From the NCBI GenBank assembly GCA_024276495.1, contig JAJRXC010000090.1, forward strand, positions 1 through 57,329: a stretch of 57,329 nt of DNA. Direction: 5' to 3'. This document shows, in pieces, positions 1-8,174 of this stretch. The notes below the pieces were generated by a model. That model did not search any database. It had not been told where the DNA came from and saw only the letters and a list, made by a program, of their open reading frames with translations. A program made the position numbers and the translations under genes. Numbering within the stretch: the first letter of the stretch is position 1; each line of letters opens with the position of its first letter. The stretch is from Actinomycetes bacterium (GTDB lineage: Bacteria; Actinomycetota; Acidimicrobiia; Acidimicrobiales; Aldehydirespiratoraceae).

Positions 1-536
1 AGGGCGGGACGCGGCCGCCCGGCAGAGTGGGACACCCGGTGAGGGATCGGCTGTCCGAGGGCCACCGCCCCGACCGCCCGGAGCGATTCGGGGACGCCGA
101 AGCGGTCTCGGACGGCCGCTTCGTGATCGAACAGGCCGAAGAACAGAGCGCCGAGGCCCGCCTCCTCGGCGCCGAGGAGCAGGCTCATCACTGTCGCGCC
201 ACCATCGACGAACCAGTACGGGACCGGCCATCCGTCGATCGACCGGCCCAGTCCGGTGTGGGCCTTGTCCGGCTCGGAGTAGCGGGCGACGTAGGCCGCG
301 GGGTCGACCCACGGGATGATCAGAACAGGAGCGTCGAGGAGGCCGGGCCAGGGAAACGACTCGCGGGCCCGGGCCGGAAGGGTGGTGTCCCAGTAGCGCT
401 CGATCTGTTCGAGTTGATCGAGCAGGAGGAAACGAACCGACGAGGTGTTGCCGGCCGACGGGGCGCGGCGCGCCACATCGAGGAGTCGGTCGACGATCGT
501 CGCGTCGATCGGGGTGGTCCGGAAAGCTCGGGTCAT
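1..536 (-). CDS. Nitroreductase-family protein, C-terminus cut by window edge
   Basis: Reading the minus strand gives an open frame that leaves the window at base 1. The N-terminal part carries the family hallmark R-A-P-S-A-G-N-T followed by an alternating hydrophobic pattern, typical of FMN-dependent nitroreductase-like oxidoreductases; a later G-A-E-E-A-G-L-G stretch also fits. The substrate cannot be told. The first ATG is at 536, but the codons just upstream in the same frame encode S-E-V-A-R-R-R-R ahead of M-T-R-A-F, which resembles the usual family N-terminus. Translation may therefore begin further up, for example at a CTG at 578 overlapping the previous stop. It lies 38 bases downstream of the 575-1243 gene and is probably cotranscribed with it. 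Confidence 0.72.
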   Translation of the reverse strand, partial: MTRAFRTTPIDATIVDRLLDVARRAPSAGNTSSVRFLLLDQLEQIERYWDTTLPARARESFPWPGLLDAPVLIIPWVDPAAYVARYSEPDKAHTGLGRSIDGWPVPYWFVDGGATVMSLLLGAEEAGLGALFFGLFDHEAAVRDRFGVPESLRAVGAVALGQPIPHRVSHSAGRPRPA

Positions 537-574
537 CCGCCGACGACGGGCGACCTCCGAGAACGACGACTCGT

Positions 575-1243
575 TCAGAGGAGCTTCTCGAGATCCTCGG
601 CCATGGCCCAGCCGAAGGCGATCAGGGTGTCGCCGGATGCGACGTCGAGGGTGTCGAGCTGGGCGGCGACGTCGGCCGGGATCTTCTCCGGCTTGGCGCT
701 GGCATGGTCGAGAACGACGGGCTGCGCACCACCGCCGCGGGTCGTGAAGATTCGGTCCTCGTAGCTGGCCGAATCGATGCCGAATCGCTTCGCCAGCCGT
801 CGGCCCCAGGCCCGCTCCTCGCCGGAAGCCTTGTGACCGGGACGCGGAACGATGTCGTCGAGGGTCTTGTACGCCTCGAACGCCCCCGCGTCGTTGATCT
901 GGGCGCCGACGAGAACGTCCTCATCGGGGAACGCCAACACCGAACGACGCAGCTGGTCGGTCATGATGGCCCGAAGAACGGTGTCGCGCTTCGTGTTGTG
1001 ACAGATGTGTCCGGCGCCGATCAGGAGGCTGGGGGTACCGCCGATCCGTTCGAGCGTGCAGTACGAGAAGCCGCGCACCTTGCCGCCTTCGCTGGCCACC
1101 GTCACCAGGACCCATTCCTCGCACTGCTTCGAGAGCAGACCGACCTCGAAGGCGTTGGGCGACTCGGCGCACAAGTCGGCCATCTCCGCCAGTTCGGCAT
1201 CGCTGACCGCCGTACAGTCCTTGGTCTCCACTTCGATCGCCAT
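575..1243 (-). CDS. Conserved hypothetical protein, possible acyltransferase-like fold
   Basis: An open frame of 222 residues with normal codon use. I do not recognise the family with certainty. The central part (a strand with G-F-S-Y-C, a G-G-T-P-S-L-L-I-G-A-G-H-I strand, a conserved R, then a helix and L-V-G-A-Q-I-N) looks like a GNAT-type acetyltransferase core, but this is only an impression. No membrane segment or signal peptide is visible. I chose the ATG at 1243 because the protein reads naturally from M-A-I-E-V-E-T; a GTG at 1282 would add 13 residues, and neither start has a clear ribosome-binding site. The nitroreductase-like gene follows closely downstream. Confidence 0.6.
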   Translation of the reverse strand: MAIEVETKDCTAVSDAELAEMADLCAESPNAFEVGLLSKQCEEWVLVTVASEGGKVRGFSYCTLERIGGTPSLLIGAGHICHNTKRDTVLRAIMTDQLRRSVLAFPDEDVLVGAQINDAGAFEAYKTLDDIVPRPGHKASGEERAWGRRLAKRFGIDSASYEDRIFTTRGGGAQPVVLDHASAKPEKIPADVAAQLDTLDVASGDTLIAFGWAMAEDLEKLL

Positions 1244-1368
1244 GGTCTGTAACGCCCCCGGTTTGCTCAGAATCTGACTCACCCAGTTTTCAGTGTCGGG
1301 AGCCGATTCGCAACCTCACCGACCGTGAACCTGCCACATCTGTGGGTCGCCGCGCCGGTTTTGGCCGC

Positions 1369-4300
1369 TCAGACGAGAATCGCGTCGGGTCCGAGCAGGA
1401 CCCGGAGCTCGGCGACGACCCCGTTCGCGTTGTCGACTGCGTAGTCGTCGGGCAGCCGGATCACCCGTCGGTCGCTGAGGTGGAGCTCGACCGGTGAGTC
1501 GCCGGGATGGGCGTTGAGGATCGACTTGAGATCGGCGATCTTCGCCTGATCGTCGTTGATCGAGTCGAGCCGGACCCTGACCGGCTGATTGTCGGAGAGG
1601 TCCTCGACGACCTCGATGTCTTGGGCGAAGAGCTTCGGAAGGTCCTCGGATCTCTCGACCCGGCCCCTCACCAGCACGATCGTGTCGTCGTCGAGTTTGG
1701 GCCCGTGCTCCTGCATGGTGCGGGGAAACACCATCACCTCGATGGAACCCTCCAGGTCCTCCAGCTCGAAGACGGCCATGAGGTCGCCCTTGCGGGTCCA
1801 CTTGCGTTGGAGGTTGGTGATGACGCCGCCGACTTTCCTGATCGCGCCGTCCTCGGCATCGGCGAGCTCTCCGAGCGAGCAGTCGGCCTTGCGCCGGACC
1901 TGCTTTTCGAAACCGAGCAGAGGATGGTCGGAGATGTAGAGCCCGAGCATCTCCTTTTCGTGGGCGAGCTTCGGCATCTTCTCGAACTCGACGTCGGGAA
2001 TGGTGGGCCGCTCGTCGAACGCGGGTCCGTCGTCGAGCTCACCGAACAGCGACATCACGCCCATGTCGTGTTCGCGGCGACGCTGCACCGTCAAGTCGAT
2101 GATCTGCTCGTGGACCTGGAGCAGACCCTTGCGGGGGTGGCCGAGCGAATCGAACGCGCCTCCCTTGATCAATGACTCGATCGTGCGCTTGTTGAGCGCG
2201 TCGAGATCGACCCGCTCCACGAAGTCGACGAAGGAGGCGAACGGCCCGTTCGCGTCGCGTTCCTCGAGAACCTTCTCGACGAATCCCACCCCGACGTTGC
2301 GGATGGCCGACAAGCCGAAGACGATGTTTCCCGGGCCGTCGGCGTCGTCGGCCAGGTTCGGCATGGGCGTGAAGTCCGAGGCCGACCGGTTGATGTCGGG
2401 GACCTCGACCTCGATGCCCATGAGCCGGCACTCGTTGAGGTAGACGGCGGCCGATTCCAGCTTGGTCTTGACGCTGGTGAGCAGGGCCGACAGGTACTCG
2501 ACGGGATAGTTCGCCTTCAGGTAGGCGATCTGGTAGGCGACGTAGCCGTAGCCATAGGAGTGGCTCTTGTTGAACGCGTAGTCGGCGAACTGGGCGATGA
2601 TGTCGAACAGCTCGGTGGCGAGCGACTGCTCGTAGCCGTTGGCGATCACTCCGGCGATGAACTTCTCGCGTTCCAACTCCATCGCTTCGCGGATCTTCTT
2701 GCCCATCGCCTTGCGCAACGAGTCGGCTTCGGCCAGCGAGTAGCCCGCGAACTTCTGCGCCATCCGCATGACGCTTTCCTGATAGATCATCAGCCCGTAC
2801 GTGTCGGCGAGCAGCTCTTCGGCGTCGGGGTGGATGTACTCGACCGGCTTGCGGCCGTTCTTGCGATCGGCGTAGTCGTTGTGCATGTTCGCCGCCATCG
2901 GGCCGGGCCGATAGAGGGCGACGAGGGCGGCGACGTCGTCGAAGGAGGTGGGCGCCAACGAGCGGATCAGGGCCCGCATCGGCCCGGACTCGAGTTGGAA
3001 GACCCCGATCGTGTTGCCCTTGGCCAGCAGCTCGAACGTCGCCGCGTCGTCGAGATCGACGTGATCGATGTCGACCGATGTGTCGCGGGTCTCCTCGATC
3101 AGCGCCAGACAGTCGGAGATCACGTCGAGGTTGCGCAAACCGAGGAAATCCATCTTGAGCAGCCCGAGGTCTTCGACGCCGTGCATCTCGTATTGGGTGA
3201 CGACCGGTGATTCCTCGATCGACTTGCCCGCTTCGGGCTTGCGTTGGATCGGCAGGTACTCGGTGAGTGGTTCGTTGGTGATCACCACCGCTGCGGCGTG
3301 GATGCCGTCTTGGCGACGCATCCCCTCGAGCCCCTTCGCGACCTCGACCACACGGGCGATGTCGGCGTCGGCGCTCACGAGGTCGCGGAGCTCACCGGCC
3401 GACTGGTAGCCGCCCTTGTACTTCGGGTGCTCTTCGAAGCAGTACTTGAGCGGCGTGTCGCGGCCCATGATGAGCGGCGGCATCGCCTTGGCGACCTTGT
3501 CGCCCACCGCGTAGGGGTACCCGAGCACCCGGGCCGCGTCGCGCACCGCGGCCCGGGCCTTGATCTGGGAGAACGTGACGATCTGGGCGACGTTGTCGCG
3601 GCCGTACTTCTCGGCTGCGTAGCGGATCATGTGGTCGCGGTAGCGGGTGTCGAAATCCATGTCGATGTCGGGCATCGAGACCCGCGAGGGGTTCAGGAAC
3701 CGTTCGAACAGCAGGTCGTACCTGATCGGGTCGAGATCGGTGATCCACAGCGTGTACGCCACCGCGCAGCCGGCCGCCGAACCGCGGCCCGGACCGACCC
3801 GGATGTCGTTGTCGCGCGCGAACTTGATGAGATCCCAGGTGATCAGGAAGTAGGCGGAGAAGCCCATGGCGTCGATCACGCCGAGCTCGTAGTCGAGTCG
3901 TTCGACACATTCGTCCGGCAGGGTCTGCCCCCATCGCTTCCGGGCCCCCTCGAAGGTGAGGTGGCGCAGATAGTCGGTGTCGGTGGCGAAACCGTCCGGG
4001 AGCGGGAACTCGGGCAGTTGTGGTTTGCCGAACTCGATCGTGACATCGGCTCGTTCGGCGATCCACAGCGAGTTGTCACAGGCCGACGGCACGTCCTCGA
4101 AGAGCCGTCGCATCTCACCGGCCGACTTCAGGTAGTGCTGGTCGCCGTGGAACTTGAAGCGGTCGGTGTCGCTCAGCAACGACCCGGTCTGCACACACAA
4201 CAGCGCATCGTGGGCCTCGGCGTCGTGTTGGTGGGTGTAGTGGCTGTCGTTGGTGGCGAGGACCGGTGCCTGGATCTTCCTGGCGATCTCGAGCAGGGCG

Positions 4301-4905
4301 GGGTTGGTCTGCCGCTGCTCCGGGATCCCGTGATCCTGGATCTCGATGAAGAAGTTGTCGCGGCCGCAGATGTCCTGGAAGCGAGCCGCGTGTTCGAGCG
4401 CCGCCTGCTCCTGACCCTGCATCAGGGACTGGAGGACGTGGCCGCCCAGACACCCGGAGGTGACGATCAGACCCTCGTGGAACTGCTCGAGCAGCTCCCA
4501 GTCGCAGCGCGGCTTGTAGTGGAAGCCGGTGAGGAAGGCCTGACTCGAGATCTGGATCAGGTTCTTGTAGCCGATGTCGTTCTCGGCGAGGAGAATCGCG
4601 TGGTAGTAGAGCTTTTGTCCGCCGCCCGTGTCGCCGCCGGAGTCGTCGGCTCGGCCCCGCCGGTTCGGCCGCTCGGTCCGGCTCTCGTGGGCCATGTAGA
4701 TCTCGGTGCCGAGGATCGGCTTGATGCCCTGGTCGTGACAGCCCCGATAGAAGTCGAGGATGCCGTACATGTTGCCGTGATCGGTGATCCCGAGCGCCGG
4801 CTGGCCGTCGACGACCGCGGCGTGGATGACGTCGTCGAGACGCGAGGCGCCGTCGAGCATCGAGTACTCGGTGTGGACGTGGAGATGGGTGAACGAGTCC
4901 CCCAC
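1369..4905 (-). CDS. dnaE: DNA polymerase III alpha subunit
   Basis: Replicative polymerase of 1178 residues. The PHP domain comes first (H-L-H-V-H at residues 7-11, then M-L-D-G, T-D-H-G-N-M, G-T-E-I-Y, Y-Y-H-A, S-G-C-L-G-G, T-N-D-S-H). All nine metal-ligand positions known from mycobacterial DnaE1 proofreading seem present, so it is probably an active exonuclease. The C-family polymerase core follows, with the catalytic P-D-I-D-M-D-F-D motif near residues 411-418, then the helix-hairpin-helix and OB-fold regions. I chose the GTG at 4905 because AGGGG sits six bases upstream and the protein then starts at the PHP domain; an ATG at 4971 would add 22 unlikely residues. DnaA-like boxes lie just upstream. 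Confidence 0.97.
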   Translation of the reverse strand: MGDSFTHLHVHTEYSMLDGASRLDDVIHAAVVDGQPALGITDHGNMYGILDFYRGCHDQGIKPILGTEIYMAHESRTERPNRRGRADDSGGDTGGGQKLYYHAILLAENDIGYKNLIQISSQAFLTGFHYKPRCDWELLEQFHEGLIVTSGCLGGHVLQSLMQGQEQAALEHAARFQDICGRDNFFIEIQDHGIPEQRQTNPALLEIARKIQAPVLATNDSHYTHQHDAEAHDALLCVQTGSLLSDTDRFKFHGDQHYLKSAGEMRRLFEDVPSACDNSLWIAERADVTIEFGKPQLPEFPLPDGFATDTDYLRHLTFEGARKRWGQTLPDECVERLDYELGVIDAMGFSAYFLITWDLIKFARDNDIRVGPGRGSAAGCAVAYTLWITDLDPIRYDLLFERFLNPSRVSMPDIDMDFDTRYRDHMIRYAAEKYGRDNVAQIVTFSQIKARAAVRDAARVLGYPYAVGDKVAKAMPPLIMGRDTPLKYCFEEHPKYKGGYQSAGELRDLVSADADIARVVEVAKGLEGMRRQDGIHAAAVVITNEPLTEYLPIQRKPEAGKSIEESPVVTQYEMHGVEDLGLLKMDFLGLRNLDVISDCLALIEETRDTSVDIDHVDLDDAATFELLAKGNTIGVFQLESGPMRALIRSLAPTSFDDVAALVALYRPGPMAANMHNDYADRKNGRKPVEYIHPDAEELLADTYGLMIYQESVMRMAQKFAGYSLAEADSLRKAMGKKIREAMELEREKFIAGVIANGYEQSLATELFDIIAQFADYAFNKSHSYGYGYVAYQIAYLKANYPVEYLSALLTSVKTKLESAAVYLNECRLMGIEVEVPDINRSASDFTPMPNLADDADGPGNIVFGLSAIRNVGVGFVEKVLEERDANGPFASFVDFVERVDLDALNKRTIESLIKGGAFDSLGHPRKGLLQVHEQIIDLTVQRRREHDMGVMSLFGELDDGPAFDERPTIPDVEFEKMPKLAHEKEMLGLYISDHPLLGFEKQVRRKADCSLGELADAEDGAIRKVGGVITNLQRKWTRKGDLMAVFELEDLEGSIEVMVFPRTMQEHGPKLDDDTIVLVRGRVERSEDLPKLFAQDIEVVEDLSDNQPVRVRLDSINDDQAKIADLKSILNAHPGDSPVELHLSDRRVIRLPDDYAVDNANGVVAELRVLLGPDAILV

Positions 4906-4939
4906 GAGATCCCCTCGGTCGGTGGTCGTCGATCCGGCC

Positions 4940-4971
4940 TGTGGACCGGCTTGTGGATGCCGTGTGGACAA
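4940..4971 (-). promoter_or_regulatory. Cluster of three DnaA-box-like sequences upstream of dnaE
   Basis: On the plus strand TGTGGACCG (4940), TGTGGATGC (4952) and TGTGGACAA (4963) follow each other at 12- and 11-base steps. The last is a perfect reverse complement of TTGTCCACA, the high-GC actinobacterial DnaA box; the other two differ at their last two or three positions. They sit 35-66 bases before the dnaE start codon, where a promoter is expected. Regulation of dnaE by DnaA is an inference. Confidence 0.45.
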
Positions 4972-5059
4972 ATCACACGACTGTCATTCGACCATACCTG
5001 GACCGTCTCACCCGCGCCACCGTTGCCTCGGCGCCGACGACTGCGGCCGGCCGAATTCG

Positions 5060-5572
5060 CTACAGGTAGGTGCCGGGGCGTTCGTCGGCGGGCGGTTCGG
5101 CGCCGTCGGCACCGGGTCCGAGCGCACCGCGCATCGTCTGCAGCTGGTGTTGGGCGGCCATCTGTTGGGCGAACAGCATCGCCTGCATTCCCTGCACGAG
5201 ACCTTCGAGCCAACCCACGAGTTGGGCCTGCGCGATCTGGAGCTCGGCGCTCGAGGGGGTGTCGTCACGTCCGAAGGGCAGCGCCAGCCGGGTCAGCTCG
5301 TCTCGGAGGTCGGGTGAGAGAGCGGAGCCGAGCTCGTTGATCGAGGTGTCGTAGATCTCCCGCAGCCGATCGCGGCTGGGTTCGTCGAGCGACGAGGCCC
5401 GGACCTCGTCGAGGAGCTGCTTCATCATCGTGCCGATGCGCATCACCTTGGCCGGGTGGTCGACGGTCTCGTCGACCGCTTCGGTGTCGTCGGCCTCGAG
5501 CACCTCGGGATGCTCGAGCAGCTCGGGGGTCTCGGCGGCGGACACGGGGTCGGGTGCGGGGTCGGTCAACAT
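5060..5572 (-). CDS. bpa: Bacterial proteasome activator Bpa/PafE (DUF2587)
   Basis: A 170-residue acidic helical protein. The helical core runs from about A-K-V-M-R-I-G-T-M-M-K-Q-L-L-D-E through Q-L-V-G-W-L-E-G-L-V-Q-G-M-Q-A-M-L-F-A-Q-Q, the signature of the ring-forming ATP-independent proteasome activator. The chain ends in G-T-Y-L, a hydrophobic-Tyr-X tail like the G-Q-Y-L of mycobacterial Bpa, which docks into the 20S proteasome pocket. Length is close to the mycobacterial protein (174). The gene implies a 20S proteasome elsewhere in the genome. It lies between dnaE and the phosphodiesterase-fold gene, 17 bases after the latter; the ATG at 5572 has TTGGAG immediately upstream. Confidence 0.93.
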   Translation of the reverse strand: MLTDPAPDPVSAAETPELLEHPEVLEADDTEAVDETVDHPAKVMRIGTMMKQLLDEVRASSLDEPSRDRLREIYDTSINELGSALSPDLRDELTRLALPFGRDDTPSSAELQIAQAQLVGWLEGLVQGMQAMLFAQQMAAQHQLQTMRGALGPGADGAEPPADERPGTYL

Positions 5573-5590
5573 GGCTCCAATGGATCTGGT

Positions 5591-6694
5591 TCAGCTTACG
5601 AACGTCAACATCGGAACGAACATCTCATCGGCGGTGAGCGAGCCGTGGCGTCCGATCAGTTCGATTCGTGGGGCGTCGGCGGGGTCGAGAAAGTACCACT
5701 CGTCTCGGGCGACCACGGCGACGTCGCCGAGTCGGGCCCGGGCGGCGTCGGAGACGGACGGGCCGAACCAGCCCTCGTCGATCACTTCGTCGACCGTTCG
5801 GATCAAGGCCCGGTCTCGGTGGGCGGCCTCCGCGGCGTCGCGCAGCGCCTGACGGTGGCCGGGAACGGCGTGCAGCCACCGGAACCGGGCCTCGCCGGAT
5901 TGCCGGTCGACGTGTTGCTCGACGTCGGGGGTGAGGGCGGTGCCGTTGCCAAGACAGTCGACGATTCCGTGGTCGGCGGTGACGACGATCGCGGTCCCGC
6001 GCGGGAGGGCCATCATCAGGTCGGCGATCATGCGGTCGCATGCGACCAGTTCGGCTTCGTAGTGTTCGGCGAAGCCGTGGACGTGGGCGGTCTTGTCGAT
6101 TCCGTCGTAGTAGGCGTAGACGAAGGGTTCTCCTGCGGCGACGGCTCGGCGGACCTCGACGACGAGACCCGACATGGTGTGCCATCCCCGGTGTCGGACG
6201 TCGGCCAGGTGGGCCATCGTGAACCCGGTGCCCTCGAACCCGGCCATGGTGACGACGACGGGTCGCTGGCCGAGAAACGCGGGCTCGGTCTGGAACCGGG
6301 ACGGTTCGATCCGTTGGCGGGCGTCGCCGCGCCCGGTCGTCCATCGCAGGGCGTTCAGCACGTCGCCGTCGACGTCGATCCGGTACCCGACGACGCCGTG
6401 GTGTCCGGGGGTCGTGCCGGTGGAGATGGAGGTGAGGGCGGTGGCCGTCGTCGTCGGGGCGACCGTGGTGACGGGCCCGCCGGCCATCGATGTCAGCGTG
6501 GGCGCGTGGGCGGCTCTCTCCTGGAGCTGATTCCAGCCCAGACCGTCGATGACGACGACCACGATCGCGGCCGCCTCCACGATCTCGGAACCCACGAGGG
6601 ATCCGTCGGTGGGGCTCGACCCGAGCAGGGTCGGGATGAGCTCGGTGACGCAGCCCCGGCCGTAGCGGGGGATGATCGGTTCCGGATCAGTCAT
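5591..6694 (-). CDS. Alkaline-phosphatase superfamily hydrolase (phosphodiesterase/nucleotide pyrophosphatase type)
   Basis: A 367-residue protein with the metal-binding landmarks of the type I phosphodiesterase/nucleotide pyrophosphatase group: V-V-V-I-D-G-L-G near the start, a T-T-T-A-T-A-L-T-S-I-S-T-G nucleophile loop, D-G-I-D-K-T-A-H-V-H-G, and V-V-T-A-D-H-G. Such enzymes cleave phosphodiester or pyrophosphate bonds; the substrate cannot be told from sequence. There is no clear signal peptide, so it is probably cytoplasmic. I chose the ATG at 6694 because the frame upstream to 6775 encodes an unlikely leader overlapping the divergent promoter region. It may be cotranscribed with bpa, 18 bases downstream. 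Confidence 0.85.
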   Translation of the reverse strand: MTDPEPIIPRYGRGCVTELIPTLLGSSPTDGSLVGSEIVEAAAIVVVVIDGLGWNQLQERAAHAPTLTSMAGGPVTTVAPTTTATALTSISTGTTPGHHGVVGYRIDVDGDVLNALRWTTGRGDARQRIEPSRFQTEPAFLGQRPVVVTMAGFEGTGFTMAHLADVRHRGWHTMSGLVVEVRRAVAAGEPFVYAYYDGIDKTAHVHGFAEHYEAELVACDRMIADLMMALPRGTAIVVTADHGIVDCLGNGTALTPDVEQHVDRQSGEARFRWLHAVPGHRQALRDAAEAAHRDRALIRTVDEVIDEGWFGPSVSDAARARLGDVAVVARDEWYFLDPADAPRIELIGRHGSLTADEMFVPMLTFVS

Positions 6695-6775
6695 GGAGGG
6701 CACATGTCGGTCGCATTCTCCCCCCTTCCTATCGTCGTGCGGCCACAAGCGTCCGTCGAATCCGACGATCCCCAT

Positions 6776-6781
6776 TAAGCT
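6776..6781 (+). promoter_or_regulatory. Leaderless-type -10 element of the Rrf2 gene
   Basis: TAAGCT (TANNNT) ends seven bases before the ATG at 6789, and there is no ribosome-binding site. This fits a transcript that begins at the start codon. Confidence 0.45.
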
Positions 6782-6788
6782 CGGCCCG

Positions 6789-7235
6789 ATGCGTGTCTCT
6801 ACCAGGGGTGACTATGCGGCGCGAGCTCTTCTCTCGCTGGCCCTCCACACCGAGGCCGCGCCCACGTCGGTGCGGGAGATCGCGGAACGCACGGCGCTTC
6901 CTCAGCCCTATCTCGAACAGATCCTTCTCGCGCTCAAGGGCGCGGGCCTGGTTCGGTCGAAGCGGGGGGTCGGCGGTGGCTATGTGCTCGCCCGCGAACC
7001 GGGCGCCATCCGACTCTCGGAGATCGTCCGGGCCGTCGACGGCCCGATCACGGCCGGTGACTTCCGGGAGCCGCACACCGACGGGGCCTGCGATCACGAG
7101 GGGCAGTGTGTGTTGCTGACCATCTGGGGGGCGGCCGGTTCACACATGAGGACGTTCCTCGACTCGTTCACGCTCGCCGACATCGCCGAGATGGCCGGGG
7201 GGCGCGCACCGTGGCCGTCTCTCGACGAGACCTGA
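6789..7235 (+). CDS. Rrf2-family transcriptional regulator
   Basis: A 148-residue winged-helix protein. The N-terminus M-R-V-S-T-R-G-D-Y-A-A-R-A-L-L-S-L-A and the wing K-R-G-V-G-G-G-Y-V-L-A-R are diagnostic of Rrf2 proteins, a group that includes iron-sulfur sensors such as IscR, NsrR and RsrR. Near the C-terminus two cysteines occur as C-D-H-E-G-Q-C; the third cysteine of the classic cluster-binding triad is absent (V-L-L-T-I-W follows). It could hold a cluster with non-Cys ligands or be a redox or apo regulator. It is transcribed alone and divergently from the phosphodiesterase-fold gene. Confidence 0.92.
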   Translation: MRVSTRGDYAARALLSLALHTEAAPTSVREIAERTALPQPYLEQILLALKGAGLVRSKRGVGGGYVLAREPGAIRLSEIVRAVDGPITAGDFREPHTDGACDHEGQCVLLTIWGAAGSHMRTFLDSFTLADIAEMAGGRAPWPSLDET

Positions 7236-7247
7236 CGGGGTCGTCCG

Positions 7248-8168
7248 TCAGGCGCAGTCGGCCAGACAGGCGACGAGATCTTCCGGCAGCGGCGCGCGCA
7301 CGACGACGGCGTCGCCGCTGACCGGATGGGCGAAGCGCAGCTCGCCTGCATGCAGGAACGGGCGGCCGGGGTCGAGGCCGGGTCGGCCGCCGTCGTAGTC
7401 GCGGTCGCCGACGACCGGATGCCCGATCGCCCGCAGATGGACCCGGATCTGGTGGGTCCGGCCCGTTTCCAGTCGACAGGTGAGCAGGGAGGTGTCGCGG
7501 GGTGAGGTGAAGCGTTCGTCGACCTGGTAGTGGGTGACCGCCCGCCGGCCCTGTTCGCTGACGGCCATGCGGGTCGGTTGACGTGGCGAGCGCCCGATGG
7601 GGGCGTCGATGGTCCCGGAGTCGCTGTCGAGGTGGCCCCAGGTGAGCGCGGTGTAGGTGCGGCGGGGCTCGTGGGCCGACATCTGTCGCACCAGTTCGGC
7701 GTGGGCCCGGGGGGTGCGGGCGACGACCAGGAGCCCGGAGGTGCCCCGGTCGAGTCGGTGCACGATCCCGGGCCGGTGGACTTCGCCGACGCCGGCGATC
7801 TCCGGATATCGGTGAACGAGCGCGTTGACGAGGGTCCCGTCGACGTTGCCGGCGCCGGGGTGCACGACCAGCCCGGCGGGTTTGTCGACGACCACGACGT
7901 GTTCGTCCTCGAAGCGCACGGTCAACGCGATGGACGGGTCGGGTGCCGGGCTCGGGTCGATGTCCTCGGGGAGCACGACGGCCAGTGACTCCCCGGCGCT
8001 CACCCGCCTCGATGCAACCCGCACCACCTGGTCGTCGACTCGCACGTCACCGGCATCGATGAGGCGGGAGACCGCCGAACGACTGAGATCACCCAGCAGG
8101 GCCACGACTCGGTCGACCCGTTCACCGGCGAGCGCCGCGGGGATCGTCTCGTCGAGACGGCCGTTCAT
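7248..8168 (-). CDS. rluD: Ribosomal large-subunit pseudouridine synthase, RluA/RluD family
   Basis: A 306-residue enzyme with an N-terminal S4 RNA-binding domain (about residues 12-75) and the RluA-type catalytic domain with G-I-V-H-R-L-D-R-G-T-S-G-L, whose Asp (about residue 135) is the catalytic nucleophile. The T-G-R-T-H-Q-I-R-V-H-L motif follows. Family members convert uridines of helix 69 in 23S rRNA to pseudouridine; the exact target here is inferred from length and architecture. It starts six bases after the DksA-like gene. In many actinobacteria lspA lies between these two genes; it is absent here. Confidence 0.93.
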   Translation of the reverse strand: MNGRLDETIPAALAGERVDRVVALLGDLSRSAVSRLIDAGDVRVDDQVVRVASRRVSAGESLAVVLPEDIDPSPAPDPSIALTVRFEDEHVVVVDKPAGLVVHPGAGNVDGTLVNALVHRYPEIAGVGEVHRPGIVHRLDRGTSGLLVVARTPRAHAELVRQMSAHEPRRTYTALTWGHLDSDSGTIDAPIGRSPRQPTRMAVSEQGRRAVTHYQVDERFTSPRDTSLLTCRLETGRTHQIRVHLRAIGHPVVGDRDYDGGRPGLDPGRPFLHAGELRFAHPVSGDAVVVRAPLPEDLVACLADCA

Positions 8169-8174
8169 GTCGAC

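Noticed and set aside
3244-5340. Plus-strand open frame of 698 residues
   Set aside because: It is antisense to dnaE, Val/Asp/Gly-rich and without any family motif; dnaE on the other strand is certain.
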